A stretch of 40,427 nucleotides of DNA from IMG/VR virus record IMGVR_UViG_3300047548_000861, positions 1 to 40,427 of that record. The stretch is one strand, 5' to 3'. Positions 1 through 8,133 of this stretch are shown in pieces (position 1 is the stretch's first letter; each line of letters opens with the position of its first letter). Under the pieces are notes generated by a model. It was given only the letters and a program-made list of their open reading frames with translations, was not told the DNA's origin and did not search any database. A program made the position numbers and the translations under genes. Source of the stretch: a virus.

Positions 1-647
1 GACCAAAGGCGTTGCTGTTCTTTAAGCCGGTTATTGTGCTCGTATTTGTAAACACAATAGGCCCAAAACCAAGGATCTTCAGCAAACTGCTGATCAGTGA
101 TGTCCTGACATATTTTTTCCATGCTCTGTTCACTGTCGTCCAGTAACTGCACAGGCAATTGAGCTTGACGATAGTTTTCTACTATTTGCTGTCTATTGTG
201 ATCCATGTCAAGATCAAAGTACTGTTGCAACACTTGTTGAACATAATGTACATCTAACAACTGATCAAAATTAACAACGTTGGGATAGACATTGGTGGCA
301 ATGTCATGTTTTATCAACTGGTGATATTCTTGTATGTTGTAAAAGCATTTGTCATACCAAAAATGCAAATTATGATGCCAAGCTGGTTGTTGAGATATTT
401 GTTCTATCAATATCTTTTTGGCATAGACATTGTAGATGGCATTGTAAATGGCTCGTTGGGGCAATATTCTAACCACAGTACTGTACTGTCGTTGGTGCGC
501 TGCCCAATTATTTTCGTGGCTCAGTGACACTGCATTAGATTCAGTTTCCCAGATTCTAAACCCAACTGCCTCTGCTGGCGCATTTTCAATCAAGGCCTTG
601 AGAAAATTACCACTGTGTCCTTCGCGAAATACAATCAATCTAGTCAT
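1..647 (-). CDS. Unknown protein, C-terminus cut by window edge
   Basis: An open frame runs from the ATG at 647 to the left edge without a stop (215 codons seen). I do not recognise it firmly. The N-terminus reads MTRLIVFREGHSGNFLKAL, a hydrophobic strand followed by a glycine/serine loop and helix. This loosely recalls the phosphosulfate-binding loop of sulfotransferases, but that is inference from one short motif. The rest is rich in Gln, Tyr, His and Trp with no obvious membrane segment. Its ATG overlaps the stop of the radical SAM gene upstream (ATGA), so it is translated as the next gene of that operon. Confidence 0.6.
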   Translation of the reverse strand, partial: MTRLIVFREGHSGNFLKALIENAPAEAVGFRIWETESNAVSLSHENNWAAHQRQYSTVVRILPQRAIYNAIYNVYAKKILIEQISQQPAWHHNLHFWYDKCFYNIQEYHQLIKHDIATNVYPNVVNFDQLLDVHYVQQVLQQYFDLDMDHNRQQIVENYRQAQLPVQLLDDSEQSMEKICQDITDQQFAEDPWFWAYCVYKYEHNNRLKEQQRLW

Positions 648-1663
648 TTAAAAATTGCTCGATAAAGGTCCGGATCACACTGTGCCAAATCAGTGCCTTG
701 TAGTTGGTCTCGTTTGACAATGTTGTTTTGTAAGTACTGCACTTTGTCTACTGTGGCCACTGGCATATTGATCACATTACGCTGACTAGACCCCCCTTGT
801 TGCATTGCTAGAACTTTTAAATTGGGTGGTAAAAAGTCCAGTGAATAGTCGCCCAGCGCAAAGTGATCTATTAGATTTATAGGATCACCATGCCGAGTGA
901 CCTGATACTGTTGATGCCATTGCTCTAGATATTGAAGTCGATGTATGTTTAAAATACTCACTGTTCGATTAATTGCTGGCATAACATTGTGGGGCAAGTG
1001 TTCTAAGAAATATTGCCAGTTCTGTTGCCACTGATCCCACTTGGATGGCCAGCGTTGATATTCATGTGCTGCTTCAATGTCGTCAAGGCTAAAGTTTGCT
1101 AGCACTAGCTTGAATTGTTGAAAAAAGTTATTGAGCTTGCTGTTGAACTTGTATGATCCATTGGTACTGAATCGCAGCACCACCTTGGAAAAATCTATTT
1201 TTTCCTTCAAGGGTTCTACGTACTTTACTATGTTTGAGTTTGACCAAGGTTCGCCGCCAGAAAAATTTATTTCTTTGACATGTTTTAATTCTTTAGACAG
1301 CAAGATTTTATGTAATGCGGGTACCGACAAGTTGTAATTTCTTTTGATAGGTATACCTTTGATATTTGCCCATGTAGAACTGTGATCTTCACTGCAAATT
1401 TTACAAGCCAAATTACAATTTTTATTAGGAGTCAAATCCAACACAATGGGATCGCTGTGGTCATGCTCAACCCCGAATTTGTCATTGGCTCCTTGGCGGT
1501 ACGAGTGTTGTCCATTGAGTTCTTGTGTTAAACAAGGCTTACAAAATACTGGATCAACTTCAGTACCATGATAGTTTTCGGGTGCTCGACGGTTATAGCA
1601 ACACACACCAACTTGTGTGCCCATGAGACTTAGACCGTGTTTGATTAGTACGCATTGTTTCAT
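644..1663 (-). CDS. Radical SAM protein (twitch-type, phage family)
   Basis: A 339-aa protein with the radical SAM cluster motif CNLACKIC (CX3CX2C, Cys 83, 87 and 90), followed by the SAM-binding stretch SGGEP. Extra cysteines (CC near 21, CKPC near 43) precede the motif, as in twitch/SPASM-like members that hold further metal or disulfide sites. The family uses a 4Fe-4S cluster and SAM to make a 5'-deoxyadenosyl radical; the substrate here is unknown. A GTG lies upstream at 1678, but I chose the ATG at 1663 because it overlaps the preceding stop as ATGA, the usual coupling in this genome. Two more radical SAM genes lie at 26052 and 35302. Confidence 0.85.
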   Translation of the reverse strand: MKQCVLIKHGLSLMGTQVGVCCYNRRAPENYHGTEVDPVFCKPCLTQELNGQHSYRQGANDKFGVEHDHSDPIVLDLTPNKNCNLACKICSEDHSSTWANIKGIPIKRNYNLSVPALHKILLSKELKHVKEINFSGGEPWSNSNIVKYVEPLKEKIDFSKVVLRFSTNGSYKFNSKLNNFFQQFKLVLANFSLDDIEAAHEYQRWPSKWDQWQQNWQYFLEHLPHNVMPAINRTVSILNIHRLQYLEQWHQQYQVTRHGDPINLIDHFALGDYSLDFLPPNLKVLAMQQGGSSQRNVINMPVATVDKVQYLQNNIVKRDQLQGTDLAQCDPDLYRAIFK

Positions 1664-2181
1664 AACGAAATTTTCCACATGTTCAACAGAGGTTGTTCAA
1701 TGACAAAATCTGTCCGGGCCTTGACAAGGTCTACTAACTTAAATTTAAGGTGGTTGTGTTGAACGTACCTTGGTTCAAACACAATCACAGTGGTAGACTT
1801 AACCCATAATTTTAAAAATTTTACAAAATTTTCCAAGGTTGCATATTTCAAAAACCAGGGGTTCTTAAAGCACACCACACTGTGTTGGGGAATGTATGTG
1901 GGCCTGTGTGTTTCTATGTCAGGCTCTACACAAGCATTGGGATAATACAATTTTGATATATGGCTGGATTCCAAACAGAATATGTCGTCAACTGGCAGAT
2001 ACCAACCCCCAAAATCTACTGCGGTCAATGGCTCATTGAGCTGTGTCAAATAGTGATCATAGACGTCAAGAACACACTGCCCTCGTTTCCAGGCTCGCAC
2101 TGCTGGCCTGTTTTGATGATACAGTCTAATTTCATGGCGCAGTGACAAAGGGTTTCTAAGATAGCCAGTTACTTGTTGCAT
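1660..2181 (-). CDS. Unknown protein, 173 aa
   Basis: Not recognised. The protein has alternating short hydrophobic strands (AVDFGGWYLPVDDIFCLES, VVCFKNPWFLKY, TTVIVFEPRYV) that could form a Rossmann-like sheet. No glycine-rich SAM motif is convincing, so I do not call it a methyltransferase. The ATG at 2181 is preferred over an in-frame TTG at 2193. It overlaps the end of the preceding gene by 13 bases, and its own stop is coupled (ATGA) to the radical SAM gene, so the two products are probably made together. Confidence 0.65.
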   Translation of the reverse strand: MQQVTGYLRNPLSLRHEIRLYHQNRPAVRAWKRGQCVLDVYDHYLTQLNEPLTAVDFGGWYLPVDDIFCLESSHISKLYYPNACVEPDIETHRPTYIPQHSVVCFKNPWFLKYATLENFVKFLKLWVKSTTVIVFEPRYVQHNHLKFKLVDLVKARTDFVIEQPLLNMWKISL

Positions 2182-2657
2182 AATCCATAACAATCCATGG
2201 GATGCGCTGCCACCATGTGATTTCCGTCAACATGCTCAAACTTTGCCAACCTAACAAAATTGGGATTGCATTGGTGCATCAATGTATCCATGGTTTCTTC
2301 AATGCTGTCTGGCAATGCTAGATCAAAATCGTGTCGCAAAATTTCGTACCGATTGATTCCAACATAGGCATAGTCAAGGTCTCCAACCAGCGTCTTGATT
2401 TTTGAAATCAATTGAGATGTTGTCAATCCCATGAGCTTGGGCCCAAACAATATTACTCCTTGGTAGTCCGAATCACTTAAACGGATCTTGCGTTGACATA
2501 TTTCTTTAAACTCAGTATGGCTTCCCAACCATTTCCAAGCAATGTTGTGTTGGCATACAAAATCCAACATGACTTTTTCTTGCGGCAACACTGCCAAATT
2601 AGCTGTTATACCAATACCGCGGAGTTGTTGATCCCTCCAACGGTCATGATTAACCAT
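2169..2657 (-). CDS. Unknown protein, 162 aa
   Basis: Not recognised. A soluble alpha/beta protein with no signal peptide, membrane segment or metal motif. It includes a hydrophobic strand and loop, GVILFGPKLMGL, and a His-rich end (HVDGNHMVAAHPMDCYGL). Its start overlaps the stop of the helicase gene by 8 bases, so it is co-transcribed with primase and helicase. Position alone suggests only that it is expressed with replication genes. It and the following 173-aa gene look like accessory genes carried at the end of that operon. Confidence 0.65.
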   Translation of the reverse strand: MVNHDRWRDQQLRGIGITANLAVLPQEKVMLDFVCQHNIAWKWLGSHTEFKEICQRKIRLSDSDYQGVILFGPKLMGLTTSQLISKIKTLVGDLDYAYVGINRYEILRHDFDLALPDSIEETMDTLMHQCNPNFVRLAKFEHVDGNHMVAAHPMDCYGLCNK

Positions 2658-4104
2658 TTTTTATCTGACCCAGCAACTGCTTGAGTTTGGCACTTTGTAC
2701 ATCAGCTGTGATTTTAGGACCGTCACCAGCTTGGGCCATGGGTTTATCCCAAGCGTGTGTGCCACCTGTGGGTTTTTCCCACTTGGGAGGATCAGTTGGA
2801 TCTGCTGTTTTGCTGGCATTTTTAGCGCGAATAGCTTCCATGATATTGCCAGCTGGCGGTCTTTGTCCTGTATCTTCAATACCTGGATCAGTGATACGCA
2901 TGGTTTCGATGTTGTATTCCAAATCAATCTTTTGGCCCACGCCTGTACTACTACGCGACTTCATACACTGAATTTGATACTTGCCGCGCTCTTTCATTGC
3001 ACGACTTGTAAAGATACCAAACACGTTGTCTGCTGTGTTGATCTTAGAGATACCACCTGAAATATGGCTGTGGTCAAATTCAATCTCTTCCACTGCCGAT
3101 CGGTTCAACTGCGATGCTGTCACAAGCAAGATACCCAGTTCTTTGGCTAAGTTACGCAGTTCTTCTGAAACATACTTGTCCTTGACAAACAAGTCGTTGG
3201 GGCTGACTTTTGCACTCACAGGCATCAACAAGTCCAAGTAGTCTACCATCATAAAGTCTACTCGATGACCTGTTTGAATTTGATACTCTTTAAGGAATGC
3301 ACGAATGTCGTTGATGTTGCTCTGCGCTGGCATGGCTTTGACTCGATAGCTACCAGCTTTCTTACCCACCAATTTAACTTTGAGCGCCGCAGTTTCTTTA
3401 TCCCTGCGAATGTCTTTGGTACTCATGTTGGTCAACATGGCCGCGGTACGCAAACCCGTTAGTTCTTCTGACAGTTCTAGTGTAATGTACACACCATGCA
3501 AGCCCTGTTGAACCCAGTTCAAGGCAATATTCATCATCACCAGTGACTTACCTGAACCCGAGCCACCAGCAAAGATGTTGAGCTCACCACGACTGAAACC
3601 ACCGTACAACAGTTTGTCCATCTGTGGCCAGCCAGTGCTTACTTGCCCGCCGTTGTCAAAGTATTTGTTGAACATGCTTTCGGGATCCATCCAAAAGTCC
3701 ATGCCTAGATCTTTGGTCAAACTGATCTGCACAGCATCTTTGATCAGTTTTTCCACAGGCTCAAACTCACCTTTTTCCAGCAAGTCTGCTGACTTCAAAA
3801 TAGCACGTTCTAGTTCTTGGCGCTTGGTAAAGCCCTCAAACTCTTGCATGAACCACTCAAAGTGACCCTCATTGAGGTCAGGTACTGCTTCAAGCTTGAC
3901 TCCTGTGGCTGCGGCAATCTGTGTGCGCTCGGGCAGTGTTTTGTATTTGTCACTGTGTTCTTTGATAAACTCAGCTGCCGGTCGCAAGTTTTTGTCAAAG
4001 TTTTGCGGATTGTAGATATTTTGAACACGCACATAACTCTGTGCATCTTCCAACATCATTTCCAAGAACAACCGCTGAACATCAATCCCGTAATCTTTTA
4101 ACAA
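2650..4104 (-). CDS. Replicative DNA helicase, DnaB/gp41-like
   Basis: A 484-aa protein with the RecA-type core of DnaB-family helicases: Walker A GGSGSGKS (180-187) after the typical GFSRGELNIFAG strand, a Walker B-like MMVDYLDLL, and the DnaB-like segment LAKELGILLVTASQLNRSA. The N-terminal 130 residues are helical, as in T4 gp41. In T4 the hexamer unwinds the fork 5'-3' and binds the primase. The start is a TTG at 4104, backed by AAGGAAG about 10 bases upstream; the first in-frame ATG would cut into the N-terminal domain. The gene overlaps the primase 3' end by 23 bases. The C-terminal tail is Pro/Gly/Lys rich, perhaps a partner-binding tail. Confidence 0.92.
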   Translation of the reverse strand: MLKDYGIDVQRLFLEMMLEDAQSYVRVQNIYNPQNFDKNLRPAAEFIKEHSDKYKTLPERTQIAAATGVKLEAVPDLNEGHFEWFMQEFEGFTKRQELERAILKSADLLEKGEFEPVEKLIKDAVQISLTKDLGMDFWMDPESMFNKYFDNGGQVSTGWPQMDKLLYGGFSRGELNIFAGGSGSGKSLVMMNIALNWVQQGLHGVYITLELSEELTGLRTAAMLTNMSTKDIRRDKETAALKVKLVGKKAGSYRVKAMPAQSNINDIRAFLKEYQIQTGHRVDFMMVDYLDLLMPVSAKVSPNDLFVKDKYVSEELRNLAKELGILLVTASQLNRSAVEEIEFDHSHISGGISKINTADNVFGIFTSRAMKERGKYQIQCMKSRSSTGVGQKIDLEYNIETMRITDPGIEDTGQRPPAGNIMEAIRAKNASKTADPTDPPKWEKPTGGTHAWDKPMAQAGDGPKITADVQSAKLKQLLGQIKNG

Positions 4105-5050
4105 GTTTCTTCTTCCTTAATTCAATTTTAATTTTGCTGGTTTCCCTGGCCTGCATAATAGTTAGCAAGGTGGCCAATCGACCGTATTTCTTCACAGCGT
4201 CGTTAACGTCTTTACAACCTTCCCAATCAGGGATGCTCACTGCCCAACCCAATTCCACTGCACGGTCAATTAGTTCTATACCAGCGTGATCCTGGTCAGG
4301 CACTACTGTGATTTCTCGGCCTAGGTTTCTTATTAATCTTGCTTGAGCATCACTGATGTTGTTGTGCATCAGTGCAAGGCCGCCAATGCTGAGTGCATCA
4401 AAAATACCTTCCATGACCAACGCATGTTGCCAATTGTCGTGCTGCAAATCTGTGCCAAACACATAACCTGGTTGTGTGTGACTGATAAACTTAGGACTCT
4501 TGTCATCCAACATTCTAGCTGTCCAGCCAACCACTTGCCCATCATAGGTAAAAGGTATTGTGACGTGTGGTCGTACCCAATGTATACCGTCTGTGCGAAT
4601 TGTAGTCATAGCCGGAAAATCTTCGGGCACACAACGGTCTCTCAAGTATTTCCAGTAGAACTTTAGTTCAGGAGTTATAACTTCACTCCCTGGCGGGAAG
4701 TCATCCATCTCATTGAATTTGACTTCACTCAGTGCATTCAGTACTCGAATACGATCATCTAATATACCGTGTATGTTGCGATGTCGTAGGCTTTCTAAGT
4801 TGATTTGATTGATTTCACTTTCAGTCACACCTAGTTTATTCAAAAAACTACGTGCTTTATAACTCAGTGATCTTCCCAAAACAAAGCTGGCAGTGAAACC
4901 GCAGTTGAAGCAGTGATAGCTCCAGCCCTGTTCGGTGGCCTTGAGTCCTCCACGACTGCGCTTTTCTTGACAGCAGGGACAGTTAAAGCTGACCCAGCCC
5001 GAGGGCGTTTGCTTTCGTTTTGTAGGTAGATAACTCAGGATGTCAAGCAT
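4082..5050 (-). CDS. DNA primase, DnaG/gp61-like
   Basis: A 322-aa primase that makes RNA primers at the fork. An N-terminal zinc-binding site is visible as C24-X2-C27 and C47-X2-C50. A Toprim-type core follows, with MEGIFDALSIGG (the acidic Toprim glutamate) and VVPDQDHAG (the DxD pair). Length is close to T4 gp61. The gene is followed by the helicase with a 23-base overlap, the usual primosome pairing. A TTTACA-17-TATACT promoter ends six bases before the ATG and no Shine-Dalgarno is seen, so its mRNA may be leaderless. Confidence 0.9.
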   Translation of the reverse strand: MLDILSYLPTKRKQTPSGWVSFNCPCCQEKRSRGGLKATEQGWSYHCFNCGFTASFVLGRSLSYKARSFLNKLGVTESEINQINLESLRHRNIHGILDDRIRVLNALSEVKFNEMDDFPPGSEVITPELKFYWKYLRDRCVPEDFPAMTTIRTDGIHWVRPHVTIPFTYDGQVVGWTARMLDDKSPKFISHTQPGYVFGTDLQHDNWQHALVMEGIFDALSIGGLALMHNNISDAQARLIRNLGREITVVPDQDHAGIELIDRAVELGWAVSIPDWEGCKDVNDAVKKYGRLATLLTIMQARETSKIKIELRKKKLVKRLRD

Positions 5051-5056
5051 CTACAC

Positions 5057-5085
5057 AGTATAACAAAAATTAACGGTATTGTAAA
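5057..5085 (-). promoter_or_regulatory. Sigma70-type promoter for primase-helicase operon
   Basis: Read on the minus strand: -35 TTTACA (5085-5080), a 17-bp spacer and -10 TATACT (5062-5057). Exactly six bases separate the -10 from the primase ATG at 5050, so a start seven bases after the -10 falls on the A of ATG. It overlaps the last codons and stop of the upstream virion-like gene. Confidence 0.65.
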
Positions 5086-6140
5086 TTCTGTACCAAGCCG
5101 TTTGTTATCAAAGCGGTGGCATAGATGGTGTTATTGAACTGCAACGGCATGTAGCCCGAACCACCATTGGTGACTGTGATTCCAGCCAATCCACCATTGC
5201 CAGTTAGGATAGCTTCGGCTGTGGCGCCTGCACCATCGCCCAAAATTTGAACATAAGGAGGTGCAACATAATTTACACCAGGATTGGTTACGCTGACCCC
5301 GGTCACAACACCGTTGGTAACTGTAACGTTAGCTGATGCTCCATAGCCAACTGAGTTGTTTAGGGCCACACGCAACAGGGGATGGTAGCCCACAGCGTTG
5401 AAATAAATGGTTTCTGTGGCATCATAGTACTGACGACTTTCGGTCACATCATACCAAGTTGATTCATAGTTTTGAGCACCTTGGATTTTGACTGTGCCAG
5501 TGTAGTGAACTAGATCCATTTTGATGGTTGTTAAACTAGATCCGTTTGTGGGTATGTAACTGCTGTAAAATTCTGTGAGTTGAACAGAATTGATGGGCTG
5601 CGGATTCAGTGCCCAATCAGGCCAACCAGTGGGTGCAACACTGACAATCTGATTCTTTCCGTACATGTCGGGAACTGTGAGTTCTGCGCTGGGCACAAAG
5701 TTTGGCATCACGCTGTCAACTATGTTGCAGTCAGCACGAGCTTGGCTGTTGGCATTGACGTATACTGCCTGTCGGTAATCACCTGCTGTGCGCTCAATAC
5801 TGTAGCTGCCGGGTTGGGCAACAATATCCACAGTATCGTCCATTGACAACACTACCTTGACACGGCCCAGGGCTGCACTGAGCACTTCGCATTGTTTTTC
5901 AACAAACAAACGATCACCTTCTTGGTTCATTAATCTAAACACAAACGTAGAGCCTGTGATGTTTACAGGCTTTTGGTCTTGATTGATAAATTCAAATAGG
6001 AGGACGTTGTCAACCCCTTTGTTAACTGTTAGACTTTTTGCGTACACTGGGTCATACCTCATAGTAAAATATCCACCACTGGTGTCAACTAACAACACTC
6101 TGGTAATTTGTTGGTATAAGTAAACGGTGGTTGAATACAT
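5070..6140 (-). CDS. Virion-associated protein with beta-rich Gly/Asn repeats
   Basis: A 356-aa probable structural protein. The N-terminal 110 residues (VNKGVDNVLLFEF, KPVNITGSTFVFRL) look like the small beta domain found at the start of many baseplate and tail proteins. The C-terminal part has two copies of a motif of the type VTNxGxxYxxPxxV/L with GAGATAEA, common in phage tail, fibre and neck proteins. No transmembrane or signal sequence is present. The long start (MYSTTVYLYQQ) is kept because a GAGGA Shine-Dalgarno and a CATAAATAC late-type box lie just upstream. It stands alone between the replication promoter and a divergent plus-strand gene. Confidence 0.75.
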   Translation of the reverse strand: MYSTTVYLYQQITRVLLVDTSGGYFTMRYDPVYAKSLTVNKGVDNVLLFEFINQDQKPVNITGSTFVFRLMNQEGDRLFVEKQCEVLSAALGRVKVVLSMDDTVDIVAQPGSYSIERTAGDYRQAVYVNANSQARADCNIVDSVMPNFVPSAELTVPDMYGKNQIVSVAPTGWPDWALNPQPINSVQLTEFYSSYIPTNGSSLTTIKMDLVHYTGTVKIQGAQNYESTWYDVTESRQYYDATETIYFNAVGYHPLLRVALNNSVGYGASANVTVTNGVVTGVSVTNPGVNYVAPPYVQILGDGAGATAEAILTGNGGLAGITVTNGGSGYMPLQFNNTIYATALITNGLVQNLQYR

Positions 6141-6155
6141 AGCAATCCTCGAATC

Positions 6156-6163
6156 GTATTTAT
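6156..6163 (-). promoter_or_regulatory. T4-like late promoter box (ATAAATAC)
   Basis: Minus strand CATAAATAC, close to the T4 late consensus TATAAATA and matching the form reported for marine T4-like phages. It lies 15 bases upstream of the ATG of the virion-like gene, with GAGGA between. The first bases of the box are the complement of the start codon of the divergent gene at 6162. Confidence 0.5.
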
Positions 6164-6539
6164 GGGTAACAATATATTTGAAAAACTAACGGAAAAATAC
6201 CCGTTCATAACACTTTGCCTCTACGCCAACCAGGAGTATGTAGGGGTAGTACAAAACAGAGACGACACTGTGACCACTATCTACGACTTTGGATCAGTGC
6301 AAAATCAAGAAGACAAGCTGTTGTTTTTGGAGTTAGCCAGTCAGTGGTGGTGGGAAAGCAATCGCAGCATACCCATCAACATATTTCTGCGCCACGATTG
6401 GGACCGTTTTCGCGGTACTCTACGTACCTTTGTCAACAAAGACTTGGAAATCTTGCACGGCCCAACATGCAGTCTGCTGGACATAGCCCGCAAGAAAAGC
6501 AAGAGAAAATCAATTACGCTGGTGCGGCGTCTTGATTAA
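6162..6539 (+). CDS. Unknown protein, 125 aa, plus strand
   Basis: Not recognised. A soluble, charged protein with a Trp/Glu-rich centre (LELASQWWWESNRSIP) and a Lys/Arg-rich C-terminal tail (ARKKSKRKSITLVRRLD) that could bind nucleic acid. It is one of only five plus-strand genes in the window and the only one outside the glycan cluster. It is divergent from the virion-like gene 21 bases away. Its last 26 bases overlap, tail to tail, the DnaE-like gene on the other strand. No Shine-Dalgarno is obvious before its ATG. Frame length and codon content support a real gene. Confidence 0.7.
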   Translation: MGNNIFEKLTEKYPFITLCLYANQEYVGVVQNRDDTVTTIYDFGSVQNQEDKLLFLELASQWWWESNRSIPINIFLRHDWDRFRGTLRTFVNKDLEILHGPTCSLLDIARKKSKRKSITLVRRLD

Positions 6540-7092
6540 GCAAGTTCATATGTAAAGCCACTAAAGCAGCGTAGGCCAAGCTGTGGCTTTTCTTAAACAC
6601 AAATCCCCGACTGCTGTCCCCGTCCCACACTGATGCAAACACTTCGCTCCATGGGCGGTTTTGCAAGTGTGCCTTGCCCGGACGAATAATCGATATAAAC
6701 GCAGCCATTCTTGGAATTGAATCGGGCTGCATCTTTTTCAGCAAATCTGTATAGTTGCCCACGTGAACCAACTGACTGGCCCACTCAGTGTCAGTCCATA
6801 ATCTTTGCCAAGGTGGAGTTGCTGCCAACATCTGTTGATAGTGCTCAGGGCTTTGTACCAAACTGTAAACACTCATATTCAACAGGTCAATTTTGAAGTA
6901 GCCTCGTTGTTCAGCAGTTTCATAGTCCAAAGCAGCACAACCGTTGACAGGATCCCGTGGAATGTCTGTGACATAAATGCCAGAATTGTGTCGACGTACT
7001 TGACCACTAACTTCCAGGCGTGCAGGCACATGCTGAATTAACTTCAGCAGTGCATCCCTGTTGGGTAAGTCGATGTCAATATCTGCGCTCAT
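6514..7092 (-). CDS. Miniature DnaE-like (Pol III alpha-like) protein
   Basis: A 192-aa protein whose motifs follow the order of the DnaE palm and fingers. DIDIDLPNRD (4-13) resembles the PDFDVDF catalytic pair. H35-X2-G38 resembles the HAGG motif. FKID (66-69) resembles KFDFLG, which carries the third aspartate. KKMQPDSIPRMAAF then IIRPG (119-139) matches RLQPD...ALFRPG, and FKKSHSLAYA (166-175) matches FNKSHSAAYA. The PHP, tau-binding and OB domains of the roughly 1,100-residue enzyme are absent, as is most of the sequence between palm motifs. Homology looks real; polymerase activity is doubtful. It sits among structural-type genes, coupled (ATGA) to the fibre-like gene. T4-like phages normally replicate with a family B polymerase, so the role is open. 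Confidence 0.75.
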   Translation of the reverse strand: MSADIDIDLPNRDALLKLIQHVPARLEVSGQVRRHNSGIYVTDIPRDPVNGCAALDYETAEQRGYFKIDLLNMSVYSLVQSPEHYQQMLAATPPWQRLWTDTEWASQLVHVGNYTDLLKKMQPDSIPRMAAFISIIRPGKAHLQNRPWSEVFASVWDGDSSRGFVFKKSHSLAYAALVALHMNLLNQDAAPA

Positions 7093-7457
7093 GCGTTGTC
7101 TACCAATGCTGCCACAATCTTAACTTGCTCTTCGGCTCTTGCCACTGCTTCTAGTGCATCTGCTACACTTGGATGCTTAGCCGCAAGTTCTCGGATACGC
7201 GATTCTTCTGCTATTTTCATTCTAGCCCAGTTTATGATAGATTGTACTTCGCCCGATAACTCTACTGTAGGGTATGAGTTTGCCATCATCAACCATGTAT
7301 GGCCATCGTAGACTTCCATGGTTTGAGTGGAACCATTATAGCGAACTTGTCCTACTAGTGTATTGCCGCTGGTATTCTGATTGTTGTAAAACTGCGGCCA
7401 ACTCACATAACCACCGTTAACTTGAATTCCGTTGCCGGCGTTGACACCTTTAATCAT
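7089..7457 (-). CDS. Short fibre-like virion protein, 122 aa
   Basis: The N-terminal half has the Gly/Asn/Thr-rich pattern of phage fibre or adhesin tips (GNGIQVNGGYVSWPQFY, GQVRYNGSTQTMEVYDGHTW), a motif often seen where a short beta domain displays YDG-W repeats. The C-terminal half (about 70-122) is a regular Ala/Glu/Lys helix of coiled-coil type. It is probably a minor virion or tail protein; the exact place is unknown. Its start has the Shine-Dalgarno-like AGGATGG, and its stop overlaps the ATG of the DnaE-like gene. Confidence 0.7.
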   Translation of the reverse strand: MIKGVNAGNGIQVNGGYVSWPQFYNNQNTSGNTLVGQVRYNGSTQTMEVYDGHTWLMMANSYPTVELSGEVQSIINWARMKIAEESRIRELAAKHPSVADALEAVARAEEQVKIVAALVDNA

Positions 7458-7458
7458 A

Positions 7459-8133
7459 TTACCATCCTGCTTTTTCTAATATATCTTTGACCCAAGCTTG
7501 GTCTGCTGGGTAGTCTGTAAACTTCTTGTGCCAAGCATCTGAATTGATGTACGGCCAAATCATTGCCACTTGCTCAGAGCTCAACTGCTCAAGAAACCCT
7601 AGACCCGACTGCGAATTGTAAATCACCCAAGGGCTAATGCGCCCAGCTGTGATATCATAGCACAAGGCGTTGGCATTGCCATAACGCAACATGTCCTTGG
7701 CTGGATGCCCTGTGGTTTCTTCCCAACGCATGCTTTGTTCAATGGCTCGCTTGAGTGCATCATCCACTGCTTCAACTAACAAGTGCTCGGTTAGATATTC
7801 TGTGTAGACTTGATCACTACACCAACGATCAATCTTTTTGTTGTGCTTCAACAACCAGTCCATGAATCTATGCGGTGCAATGACATGAGTGTTTACACAA
7901 TAGTTTCCAAACTTGACAAATGCTTTGTAATAGCTTGACTCACAAAAGTCATCGTAGGTCTTGAGCTTGGCGCTGCCTTGATGCACTTCATAGAAACGCA
8001 AATAGGCTTGCATGGCTAACCGAACACCCGGTTCATTTTGTTGCATGCGACGACGCTTGGGTTCACACATGTGAACTGCAATGCTGGTTTCACGAGCAAA
8101 CTCTTTTTGGCAAAATTCACACTTAAACGTCAT
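7459..8133 (-). CDS. Protein with N-terminal C2H2-type zinc finger
   Basis: A 224-aa protein. Residues 5-23 carry CEFC, then RETSIAVHMC, a C2H2/C2HC-like finger (Cys-X2-Cys, about 12 residues, His, Cys), followed by a basic patch PKRRRM. The remaining 190 residues are helical, Trp/Tyr rich and without a familiar motif. A DNA- or RNA-binding role is plausible from the finger, but the target is unknown. It could be a phage transcription or packaging accessory factor, though nothing in the sequence decides this. Its start is coupled (ATGA) to the SGNH-type gene upstream, and one base separates its stop from the next gene. Confidence 0.75.
   Translation of the reverse strand: MTFKCEFCQKEFARETSIAVHMCEPKRRRMQQNEPGVRLAMQAYLRFYEVHQGSAKLKTYDDFCESSYYKAFVKFGNYCVNTHVIAPHRFMDWLLKHNKKIDRWCSDQVYTEYLTEHLLVEAVDDALKRAIEQSMRWEETTGHPAKDMLRYGNANALCYDITAGRISPWVIYNSQSGLGFLEQLSSEQVAMIWPYINSDAWHKKFTDYPADQAWVKDILEKAGW

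Noticed and set aside
1660-2181. 173-aa protein as a SAM methyltransferase
   Set aside because: It shows Rossmann-like strands but no glycine-rich SAM motif or acidic ribose-binding residue.
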